Below are positions 57,362 through 64,000 of a stretch of DNA of 64,000 nucleotides, piece by piece. The notes beneath the pieces are model-generated. The model was not told the origin of the DNA, made no database searches, and saw only the letters and a program-made list of their open reading frames with translations. Source of the stretch: Mesorhizobium sp. B4-1-4 (GTDB lineage: Bacteria > Pseudomonadota > Alphaproteobacteria > Rhizobiales > Rhizobiaceae); NCBI RefSeq assembly GCF_006439395.2, contig NZ_CP083950.1, positions 1,736,001-1,800,000 on the forward strand, given 5' to 3'. Numbering within the stretch: the first letter of the stretch is position 1; every line of letters starts with the position of its first letter. The position numbers and the translations under genes were made by a program.

Positions 57362-58247
57362 GACAGCGGTAAGCGGTCTTGATCTCCCGCCTGATGCCAG
57401 GGTTGGCATCATCGCCGGCGGCGGCAGTCTTCCGGTCGAAGTCGCGCAAGGCTTGGCCACACGAGGGTATCCGCCTTTCCTCCTGTTGATGGAAGGCGAA
57501 GCTGATCGCGAGCGGGACCTGCGTCTATACGAGCATGACAGCCTGGCCCTGGAGCAGATCGGCTCCCTGGTACCGACGCTGAAGCGATATGGAATCACGC
57601 ATCTGGTTCTGGCCGGCGAAATCAAACGCAGGCCGCAATTGGCCAGGATTCGCCTGAGCCTTGGCCTGCTGGCGATTTTGCCCTCGGTGATCATGGCGCT
57701 GGCGCGTGGCGATGACGGCCTGCTGAAGGTCGTGACACGCGGTCTGGAAAGGCGGGGCATCAAGGTGATCGGCGCGCATCAGGTCGTTCCCGAACTCGCC
57801 GCCGCCGAAGGCACGCTGACCGCCACGGCACCGAAGCAATCGGACTGGCGTGACATCGAAGCGGCGAGGCAGGCAGCCAAGGCCATCGGCGCACTCGATA
57901 TCGGCCAGGCGGCTATTGCCATCGGTGGTAGGGCGATCGCGCTCGAAGGCATCGAAGGTACGCACGGCCTGCTCGAAAGAACACGAGAGCTGCGCGGCCA
58001 TGGCCGGCTTGCCGGCAAGACCCGTGGGGTTCTGGTCAAGTGTGCCAAACCTGGCCAGGAATTGCGCGCCGACCTGCCGTCGATCGGACCACAGACGGTC
58101 GAGGCGGCGCATGCGGCCGGGCTTGCCGGCATCGCGGTCGAGGCTGGACGTTCGCTGATCCTCGAAGGTCCGGTGACGCTGGGGCGCGCCAATGCGCTCG
58201 GCCTGTTCATCGTCGGCCTGCCAGCAACGGAGCCGCCACATGGCTGA
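57351..58247 (+). CDS. lpxI: UDP-2,3-diacylglucosamine pyrophosphatase LpxI
   Basis: Hydrolyses UDP-2,3-diacylglucosamine to lipid X in organisms lacking LpxH, by a mechanism different from LpxH. The N-terminal VGIIAGGGSLPVEVAQGLAT (about residues 18-37) and C-terminal AVEAGRSLILEGPVTLGRAN are the conserved LpxI (DUF1009) ends. 298 residues from ATG 57351. It is nested by overlaps between lpxA and lpxB. Confidence 0.95.
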   Translation: MKTKTAVSGLDLPPDARVGIIAGGGSLPVEVAQGLATRGYPPFLLLMEGEADRERDLRLYEHDSLALEQIGSLVPTLKRYGITHLVLAGEIKRRPQLARIRLSLGLLAILPSVIMALARGDDGLLKVVTRGLERRGIKVIGAHQVVPELAAAEGTLTATAPKQSDWRDIEAARQAAKAIGALDIGQAAIAIGGRAIALEGIEGTHGLLERTRELRGHGRLAGKTRGVLVKCAKPGQELRADLPSIGPQTVEAAHAAGLAGIAVEAGRSLILEGPVTLGRANALGLFIVGLPATEPPHG

Positions 58248-59421
58248 CAAGGCGCTGAAGATCGCAATCGTGGCCGGTGAAGAATCCGGCGATCTGCTGG
58301 GCGCCGACATCGTGCGTTCGCTGAAGGCATTGACAGGCCGCGAGGTGCAACTCGTCGGCCTTGGCGGTCGCCATTTGCAGGGGCTAGGGCTGGTTTCGCC
58401 CTTCGATGCCGGCGAGGTCGCGCTGATGGGTTTCAGTGCCGTCCTGCGCGATCTGCCGCGCCTGATGCGGCGGATCGGCCAGATGGCCGGGATGATCGCG
58501 GACGCGAAGCCGGATTGCCTGATCACCATCGACAGTCCGGACTTTTCGCTGCGCGTTGCCAGGAAGGTACGCGCGGCCAACCCGTCGATCCCGATCGTCC
58601 ACTATGTCTGCCCGAGCGTCTGGGCGTGGCGGCCGGGCAGGGCGGTGGCGATGAAGCCCTATGTCGATCACATATTGTGCATCCTGCCGTTCGAAGTGAA
58701 GGAACTCGCCAGGCTTGGCGGCCCGCCCGGCACCTATGTCGGGCACCGTCTCGCCCATGACGCGGGTGTGCTCTCGGCGGCGAAGGCTCAGGGGCAGCCG
58801 CGCGACCTTTCGCCGGACCGCGTGAAGACGCTGCTTGTCTTGCCCGGCTCGCGGCGCGGCGAGGTGCGGCGACTGCTGGAGCCGTTTGGCGAGACCGTGT
58901 CGATGCTGCGGGCACGCGGACACCGCCTTCGGCTGATATTGCCGACGGTGCCCCATGTCGCGGACACCGTCCGTTCCGCTGTCACGCGCTGGGATGAGAA
59001 ACCCGAGACCATCCTCGAGCCCGAGCGTAAATGGCAGGCCTTCGGCAAGGCCGACGCGGCGTTGATCGCGTCCGGCACGGTCTCCCTGGAACTGGCGTTG
59101 TCCGGTGTGCCGATGGTCTCCTGCTACCGCCTCGACCCTGTCGCGCGCGTCGTCGCGCCGTATCTCGTTACCGTCTGGTCGGCGCTGCTGCCCAACCTGA
59201 TCTCGGATCGCGCGCTGATCCCGGAGTTCTACAACGAGTACGTCAAACCGAACAATCTGGCGCGCCAGTTGGAAGGGTTGTTGACCGACACCGGCATCCG
59301 CGCCTGGCAGAAAGATGGGTTTGCCGAGATCGCACGGCGCATGGCGACGGACAGGCCGTCCGGTGAGATCGCGGCGCAGGTGGTGATGGAGTGCGTGAGG
59401 AAGCGAGTGAGTAGTGAGTAG
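58240..59421 (+). CDS. lpxB: Lipid-A-disaccharide synthase
   Basis: GT19 enzyme that couples lipid X with UDP-diacylglucosamine. KIAIVAGEESGDLLGADIVR at the start, the SPDFSLRVARKVR region, YVCPSVWAWRPGRA and LVLPGSRRGEVRRL near 207 are diagnostic. 393 residues from ATG 58240, which overlaps the lpxI stop by eight bases. The last codons (KRVSSE) are built from a low-complexity GTGAGTAGTGAGTAG stretch that belongs to a repeat crossing the stop. Confidence 0.96.
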   Translation: MADKALKIAIVAGEESGDLLGADIVRSLKALTGREVQLVGLGGRHLQGLGLVSPFDAGEVALMGFSAVLRDLPRLMRRIGQMAGMIADAKPDCLITIDSPDFSLRVARKVRAANPSIPIVHYVCPSVWAWRPGRAVAMKPYVDHILCILPFEVKELARLGGPPGTYVGHRLAHDAGVLSAAKAQGQPRDLSPDRVKTLLVLPGSRRGEVRRLLEPFGETVSMLRARGHRLRLILPTVPHVADTVRSAVTRWDEKPETILEPERKWQAFGKADAALIASGTVSLELALSGVPMVSCYRLDPVARVVAPYLVTVWSALLPNLISDRALIPEFYNEYVKPNNLARQLEGLLTDTGIRAWQKDGFAEIARRMATDRPSGEIAAQVVMECVRKRVSSE

Positions 59422-59453
59422 ATGATCCTCTTCACTACTGGCTACTGACTACT
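59410..59453. repeat. Near-palindromic AGTAG/CTACT repeat crossing the lpxB stop
   Basis: AGTAGTGAGTAG (59410-59421) and CTACTGACTACT (59442-59453) are inverted copies with one mismatch; CACTACTGG in between repeats the same word. The repeat supplies the last codons and stop of lpxB and lies 12 bases before the gltA stop on the other strand, so it may form a bidirectional terminator. Similar CTACT/GAGTAG words recur between rhizobial genes, from memory. Confidence 0.55.
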
Positions 59454-59464
59454 CCCTATCCTTT

Positions 59465-60793
59465 TTACCGCTTGGCGATCGGCACGTAATCGCGCTCCGG
59501 CGCGCCGGTGTAGAGCTGGCGCGGGCGGCCGATCTTCTGGCGCGGGTCCTCGATCATCTCTTTCCACTGCGCGATCCAGCCGACAGTGCGGGCGACGGCG
59601 AACAGCACGGTAAACATGGTGGTGGGGAAGCCCAGTGCCTTTAGCGTGATGCCGGAATAGAAGTCGACATTCGGGTAGAGCTTCTTCTCGATGAAATAAG
59701 GATCGGTCAGCGCGATCTTTTCCAGCTCCATGGCGATATCGAGCAGCGGATCGTCCTTGATACCGAGCTCGCCCAGAACCTCGTGCGCCGTCTTCTGCAT
59801 GATCTTGGCGCGCGGATCGTAGTTCTTGTAGACGCGATGGCCGAAGCCCATCAGCCGGAACGGGTCGTTCTTGTCCTTGGCGCGTGCGATGAATTCCGGG
59901 ATGTGATCGACATGGCCGATCTCGCCCAGCATGTTGAGCGCCGCCTCATTGGCGCCGCCATGCGCCGGGCCCCACAGGCAAGCAATGCCGGCGGCGATGC
60001 ATGCAAACGGGTTGGCGCCCGAAGAGCCGGCGAGGCGAACCGTCGAGGTCGAGGCGTTCTGCTCGTGATCGGCGTGCAGGATGAAGATGCGCTCCATGGC
60101 GCGCGCCAGCACCGGGTTGATCTTGTACTCCTCGCAAGGCACTGCGAAGCACATATGCAGGAAGTTTGCCGCGAAACCGAGATCGTTCTTCGGATAAATG
60201 AAGGGCTGGCCGATGTGATACTTGTAGGCCATGGCAGCGATCGTCGGCATCTTGGCGATCAGCCGCATGGAAGCGACCATGCGCTGGTATGGGTCGGAGA
60301 TGTCGGTGGAGTCGTGGTAGAAGGCCGACAGCGCGCCGACCACGCCGCACATCACCGCCATTGGGTGCGCGTCGCGACGGAAGCCGGTGAAGAAGCGCGA
60401 CATCTGCTCGTGCACCATTGTGTGGCGCGTCACGCGGTAATCGAAATCGTCCTTCTGCGCCTTGGTGGGCAGTTCGCCGTAGAGCAGCAGGTAGCAGACT
60501 TCCAGGAAGTCGCCATGTTCCGCCAACTGGTCGATCGGGTAGCCGCGATGCAGGAGAATGCCCGCATCGCCGTCGATGAAGGTGATCTCCGATTCGCAAC
60601 TCGCGGTCGAGGTGAAGCCGGGATCGTAGGTGAAGGCGCCGGTGGTGCTGTAAAGCGTGGCAATGTCGATGACGTCGGGGCCGACGGAGCCACTTCGCAC
60701 CTTGAACTCATGAGTCTTGCCGCCGAGTTCCAGCTTGGCCGTGGCCTCCTGGGTCTTGCCGCCAAATTCCAATTTTGTCGCAGCTTCGGTCAT
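59465..60793 (-). CDS. gltA: Citrate synthase (type II)
   Basis: Condenses acetyl-CoA with oxaloacetate at the entry to the TCA cycle. Catalytic elements: [35 protein letters not shown] and [16 protein letters not shown]. The length (442) is slightly above the rhizobial norm (about 429-433). The excess is an N-terminal tandem duplication: [12 protein letters not shown] (residues 5-16) and [13 protein letters not shown] (17-29). ATG 60793 follows GAAGGAG. The 184 bases between gltA and gltX presumably hold its promoter. Confidence 0.97.
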   Translation of the reverse strand: MTEAATKLEFGGKTQEATAKLELGGKTHEFKVRSGSVGPDVIDIATLYSTTGAFTYDPGFTSTASCESEITFIDGDAGILLHRGYPIDQLAEHGDFLEVCYLLLYGELPTKAQKDDFDYRVTRHTMVHEQMSRFFTGFRRDAHPMAVMCGVVGALSAFYHDSTDISDPYQRMVASMRLIAKMPTIAAMAYKYHIGQPFIYPKNDLGFAANFLHMCFAVPCEEYKINPVLARAMERIFILHADHEQNASTSTVRLAGSSGANPFACIAAGIACLWGPAHGGANEAALNMLGEIGHVDHIPEFIARAKDKNDPFRLMGFGHRVYKNYDPRAKIMQKTAHEVLGELGIKDDPLLDIAMELEKIALTDPYFIEKKLYPNVDFYSGITLKALGFPTTMFTVLFAVARTVGWIAQWKEMIEDPRQKIGRPRQLYTGAPERDYVPIAKR

Positions 60794-60977
60794 TGCAAAC
60801 TCCTTCTCGTTTCATCATGCCGGCAAAGGCAAATTTCTGCGAAGCGACACGTCGAAATCACTGCAATGCGCGTATTCGCCACCGCATTTTAGGAGGTGCG
60901 TGCCAGATTGGGCCAAGGCCTAATGTTGCACTGCGAAACCCGCCTTTCAATGCCAATCTTTTTGGGCCAGTTTGCTC

Positions 60978-62402
60978 CTAATCGATTTGATCCGATATGC
61001 GACCCAGGCTTTCCTCGCGCCCTAGCACGGCAAGCACGTCGAACACACCTGGCGAGGTGCTTTTGCCGGTCAGGGCGGCGCGCAAGGGCTGCGCCACGGC
61101 GCCCAGCTTATGGCCCCCGGCCAGCGCATAGTCGCGGATCGCGGCCTCTGCGGCGGCGGCCGTCCAGTCGCCCGAAAGCGCATTCAAGGCTTCGTGAGCG
61201 CCGCGCAGGATCTTGCGGGAATCGCCATTGAGCAGCAGCGCCGCCTTCTCGTCGACCGGCAGCGGCCGCTCCGCAAACAGGTAAGCGGCGCCATCGACGA
61301 GTTCTACCAGCGTCTTGGCGCGCTCCTTCAGACCCGGAAGGGCCGCCAACAATTGCGCCTTGTTATGCTCGTTGAGGCGCGCGGCCATCGCCGGGCCGCC
61401 CTGGAGATAGGGCAGGGTGGCGATGAAGATGTCGAACAGTTCCGCGTCGCTCATGCGGCGCATATGGACGCCGTTCAGCGCCTCCAGCTTGGCGAAATCG
61501 AAACGGGCGGCGCCCTTGTTGACGTCGCCGATGTCGAACCAGGAGATCATATCCTTGATCGACATGATCTCGTCGTCGCCGTGGCTCCAGCCGAGGCGCG
61601 CCAGGTAGTTGAGCAGCGCTTCCGGCAGGTAGCCCATGGCGCGATAGGCCTCGACGCCGAGCGCGCCATGGCGCTTCGACAGCTTGGCACCGTCGGCGCC
61701 GTGGATCAGCGGGATGTGCGACATCGATGGCACGTCCCAGCCCATGGCCTTGTAGATCACCGTCTGGCGGGCCGCATTGGTCAGGTGATCGTCGCCCCGA
61801 ATGATATGCGTTACGCCCATGTCATGGTCGTCGACGACGACGGCGTGCATGTAGGTCGGGTTGCCGTCCGAACGCAGAATGATGAAATCGTCGAGATCCT
61901 TGTTGGGGAATCGCACCTCGCCCTGGACACGGTCGTGCACCACCGTCTCGCCCTCGGTTGGCGCCTTGATGCGGATTGCGCCCTTGACCCCGGGAGGCGC
62001 CTCGGACGGATCACGATCACGCCACTGGCCGTTGTAGCGTGGCGGCAGGCCCTTGGCACGCGCTGCCTCGCGCATCGCCTCCAGTTCGGCAGGCGTCTCG
62101 TAGCTGTAGTAGGCCTTGCCCAGGCGCACGAGTTCCTCGGCCACCTCGCGATGCCGCGGCGCGCGCTCGAATTGGGAGACAGCGTCGCCGTCCCAGCCAA
62201 GACCGAGCCAGGAGAGTCCGTCCAGGATGGCGGCCGTCGCCGCATCGGTCGAACGCTCGCGATCGGTGTCCTCGATGCGCAGCAGCATCGTACCGCCGGT
62301 GTGCTTGGCATAGAGCCAGTTGAACAGCGCCGTGCGGGCGCCGCCGATGTGCAGATAGCCGGTGGGCGAGGGGGCAAAACGGGTGACGACCTTGTCGGAC
62401 AT
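60978..62402 (-). CDS. gltX: Glutamyl-tRNA synthetase
   Basis: Class I synthetase that charges tRNA-Glu; GatCAB in the same genome implies it also misacylates tRNA-Gln. ATP motifs: [13 protein letters not shown] (HIGH variant) near residue 10 and [11 protein letters not shown] (KMSKS variant) near 240. The C-terminal anticodon-binding domain follows. 474 residues from ATG 62402; the frame stays open to 62474, but the family starts at [13 protein letters not shown]. Confidence 0.95.
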   Translation of the reverse strand: MSDKVVTRFAPSPTGYLHIGGARTALFNWLYAKHTGGTMLLRIEDTDRERSTDAATAAILDGLSWLGLGWDGDAVSQFERAPRHREVAEELVRLGKAYYSYETPAELEAMREAARAKGLPPRYNGQWRDRDPSEAPPGVKGAIRIKAPTEGETVVHDRVQGEVRFPNKDLDDFIILRSDGNPTYMHAVVVDDHDMGVTHIIRGDDHLTNAARQTVIYKAMGWDVPSMSHIPLIHGADGAKLSKRHGALGVEAYRAMGYLPEALLNYLARLGWSHGDDEIMSIKDMISWFDIGDVNKGAARFDFAKLEALNGVHMRRMSDAELFDIFIATLPYLQGGPAMAARLNEHNKAQLLAALPGLKERAKTLVELVDGAAYLFAERPLPVDEKAALLLNGDSRKILRGAHEALNALSGDWTAAAAEAAIRDYALAGGHKLGAVAQPLRAALTGKSTSPGVFDVLAVLGREESLGRISDQID

Positions 62403-62504
62403 GAAATTCTTGGAAACCATCTGAAGCGGGGTTGGGTTGCGCGGACTTTCGCGCGTCGCGGGTTCATGTACCATAGGGCGTCAGGGGTGCAAGGGGCAGA
62501 CCCG

Positions 62505-64000
62505 ATGGCTGGACGAGGCCGGGGCTCGGATCGGGGCGAGGACGCTGTTGCCGGCGTCAGCGAACGGTCATTGTTTGCAACGCGTCCGGCTATCCCGTTG
62601 CCATCGCCGACATCCCTTGTGCCGGCGCCCGGCACCCGGCAGCCGCAGGCGGATATCCCTGCGCCAAGTCCACCGCCTGCCGCAGGCAGGATTGCGCGCG
62701 TACGCCGGCAATTCGGCCTGACATCATTGCCTCGCCTGCGCCATGGCGTGGCCAAGGCGGCGGAACTGGAACTTGACCGGGGCATCGCCTTTCTGCTGGT
62801 GCCGGTCTGTCTGGCCGCCGGAGTGATCGGCTACTATTCGCTGGCGGCGGAGCCTGATTTTGCCAAGCCTGTAGCGGTCGTCGTGCTGACGGCGCTCTGT
62901 GCGCTTGCCTCGCGTTCCTGGCCAAAAACCCATCTGTGTTTCACGGCGATGCTGCTGTGCGCGCTGGGCCTGCTCGCGGCGAAGGTCGAAACATGGCGAG
63001 CCGGAACACGCATGCTGGGCTCTGAGATTTCGACTGAGGTGACGGGCCGCGTCGTCTCGCTCGACCGGATGGAGACCGGCCGCATCCGGCTGACCATTGA
63101 CGTGACGTCCACCGCCCGGCCGAAACTGCGCTATGCGCCGGAAAGGGTCCGGCTTTCGGCACGCAAGATACCGCGGGAATTGGCCGCCGGCTCGTTGATA
63201 TCAGGCTATGCCAAACTCTTGCCGCCGACCGGTCCGGTGCGGCCGGACAGCTATGATTTCTCCTTCGACAGCTACTTCGCCGGCATCGGCGGCAGCGGGT
63301 TTTTTCTCGGCAATCCCAGGATTGTCACAGCCGAGGACGACATGCCTCTTTTGGCTCGCCTGTCCGCTGCGGTGGAAAATGCCCGCCAATCCATCGCCGG
63401 CCGCATCACGGGCATCGTCGGCGGCGCCGAAGGCGAGATCGCCGCGGCACTGATCGTCGGCGTGCGCGCCGGCATTCCCGACGAAATCAACGAGGCGATG
63501 CGGCGCACCGGCATCTATCACATCATCTCCATTTCCGGACTGCATATGGCGCTGGTCGCGGGCACCGTCATGGGTCTGCTGCGCGGCGCCTTCGCGCTGT
63601 TTCCAGATTTTTCCGCACGAAGGCCGGTGAAGAAATACGCGGCCGCCGCAGCGCTCTTCTCGATCGCTGCCTATCTCGTCATTTCGGGCATCGTCGTTGC
63701 CGCCGAACGCAGCTTCATCATGCTGGCGGTGATGCTGATCGCGGTTCTGTTCGATCGCGCGGCACTGACCATGCGCAACCTGGCGATCTCGGCGATCGCC
63801 GTCATACTGGTCTCGCCGCATGAGGTGGTCGGACCGAGCTTCCAGATGTCGTTCGCCGCGACCGCCGCCCTGGTTGGCGCCTATGCCGGTTGGGCGGATT
63901 ATCGTGCGCGAAAAACGAGGCCGCCATCGCCGAAGCTATCCCTGCCAGGGCTTCTGACGCAAAAATTCCTGCTGACGACGGGTGGATTGGCTATGACCTC
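62505..64000 (+). CDS. comEC: ComEC/Rec2-family DNA-uptake channel, 3' end beyond the window
   Basis: About 498 residues are visible. A Pro/Arg-rich leader (1-90) is followed by two membrane helices (about 97-115 and 122-150), then a DUF4131/OB-like periplasmic domain (VTGRVVSLDRMETGRIRLTI onward). The competence core begins near residue 325 with RTGIYHIISISGLHMALVAG, containing the family SISGLH motif, and helices continue to the window edge. ATG 62505 follows AAGGGG. It is divergent from gltX, 102 bp away. The C-terminal metallo-beta-lactamase-like part, if present, lies beyond the window. Confidence 0.92.
   Translation, partial: MAGRGRGSDRGEDAVAGVSERSLFATRPAIPLPSPTSLVPAPGTRQPQADIPAPSPPPAAGRIARVRRQFGLTSLPRLRHGVAKAAELELDRGIAFLLVPVCLAAGVIGYYSLAAEPDFAKPVAVVVLTALCALASRSWPKTHLCFTAMLLCALGLLAAKVETWRAGTRMLGSEISTEVTGRVVSLDRMETGRIRLTIDVTSTARPKLRYAPERVRLSARKIPRELAAGSLISGYAKLLPPTGPVRPDSYDFSFDSYFAGIGGSGFFLGNPRIVTAEDDMPLLARLSAAVENARQSIAGRITGIVGGAEGEIAAALIVGVRAGIPDEINEAMRRTGIYHIISISGLHMALVAGTVMGLLRGAFALFPDFSARRPVKKYAAAAALFSIAAYLVISGIVVAAERSFIMLAVMLIAVLFDRAALTMRNLAISAIAVILVSPHEVVGPSFQMSFAATAALVGAYAGWADYRARKTRPPSPKLSLPGLLTQKFLLTTGGLAMT

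Overview
The window is high-GC (about 63% by eye) chromosomal DNA from an alphaproteobacterium of the order Hyphomicrobiales. The best fit is Mesorhizobium or a close relative. Supporting this are a rhizobial-type glycerol operon (glpDSTPQUV-glpK), BA14K, EipB, DUF1489 and phasin genes, the local order lpxB / gltA / gltX / comEC, and intergenic palindromes of a type I recall from rhizobial genomes. The genus is inferred from gene content and memory; no search was run.

Layout. 1-9410 is glycerol uptake and catabolism: the end of a DeoR-type repressor, a cluster of TTCG/CGAA elements, glycerol-3-phosphate dehydrogenase, a seven-TM-helix-class-free ABC importer (two different ATPases, two permeases, a small membrane protein, a binding protein) and glycerol kinase. 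9424-13038 is accessory: a DUF6882-like protein, a BA14K-like protein, tRNA-Lys(UUU), an AT-richer O-antigen ligase/polymerase-like gene and an unrecognised gene. 13219-19381 is a carbohydrate cluster: GT4 glycosyltransferase, glycogen-debranching-type glycosidase, a membrane-anchored GT20 (trehalose-6-phosphate synthase family), its phosphatase and a 70-residue protein. 19391-23429 (minus strand) is pyrB, a dihydroorotase-like protein without its metal ligands, plsY and dprA.

23587-35499 is mixed housekeeping: an AidB-like flavoprotein, small membrane proteins, ruvX, a UPF0173 hydrolase, gatC-GNAT-gatA, YdcF, DUF599, a RutB-like hydrolase, serine dehydratase, DUF1489 and a membrane DnaJ-like protein. 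35543-45677 holds a D,D-carboxypeptidase with a SPOR domain, a phasin behind a promoter carrying paired palindromes, clpS-clpA, a HIT protein, a FemAB-like acyltransferase, GDPD, RidA, EipB, DUF4031 and LysE.

45698-59421 is the classical translation/envelope block rpsB-tsf-pyrH-frr-uppS-cdsA-rseP-bamA-lpxD-fabZ-lpxA-lpxI-lpxB. It lacks the dxr and skp genes found there in E. coli, uses lpxI, and has a probable LysR remnant between tsf and pyrH. The window closes with gltA and gltX on the minus strand and a truncated comEC on the plus strand.

The observations most worth following are the complementary degeneration of the two glycerol-transporter ATPases, the dihydroorotase homologue with lost catalytic residues beside pyrB, the twin GTGC-N3-GCAC palindromes at the phasin promoter, the membrane-anchored divergent GT20, a two-start gene at 12556-13038 and an insertion of about 27 residues in GatA. 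I found no CRISPR array, prophage or intact insertion sequence.
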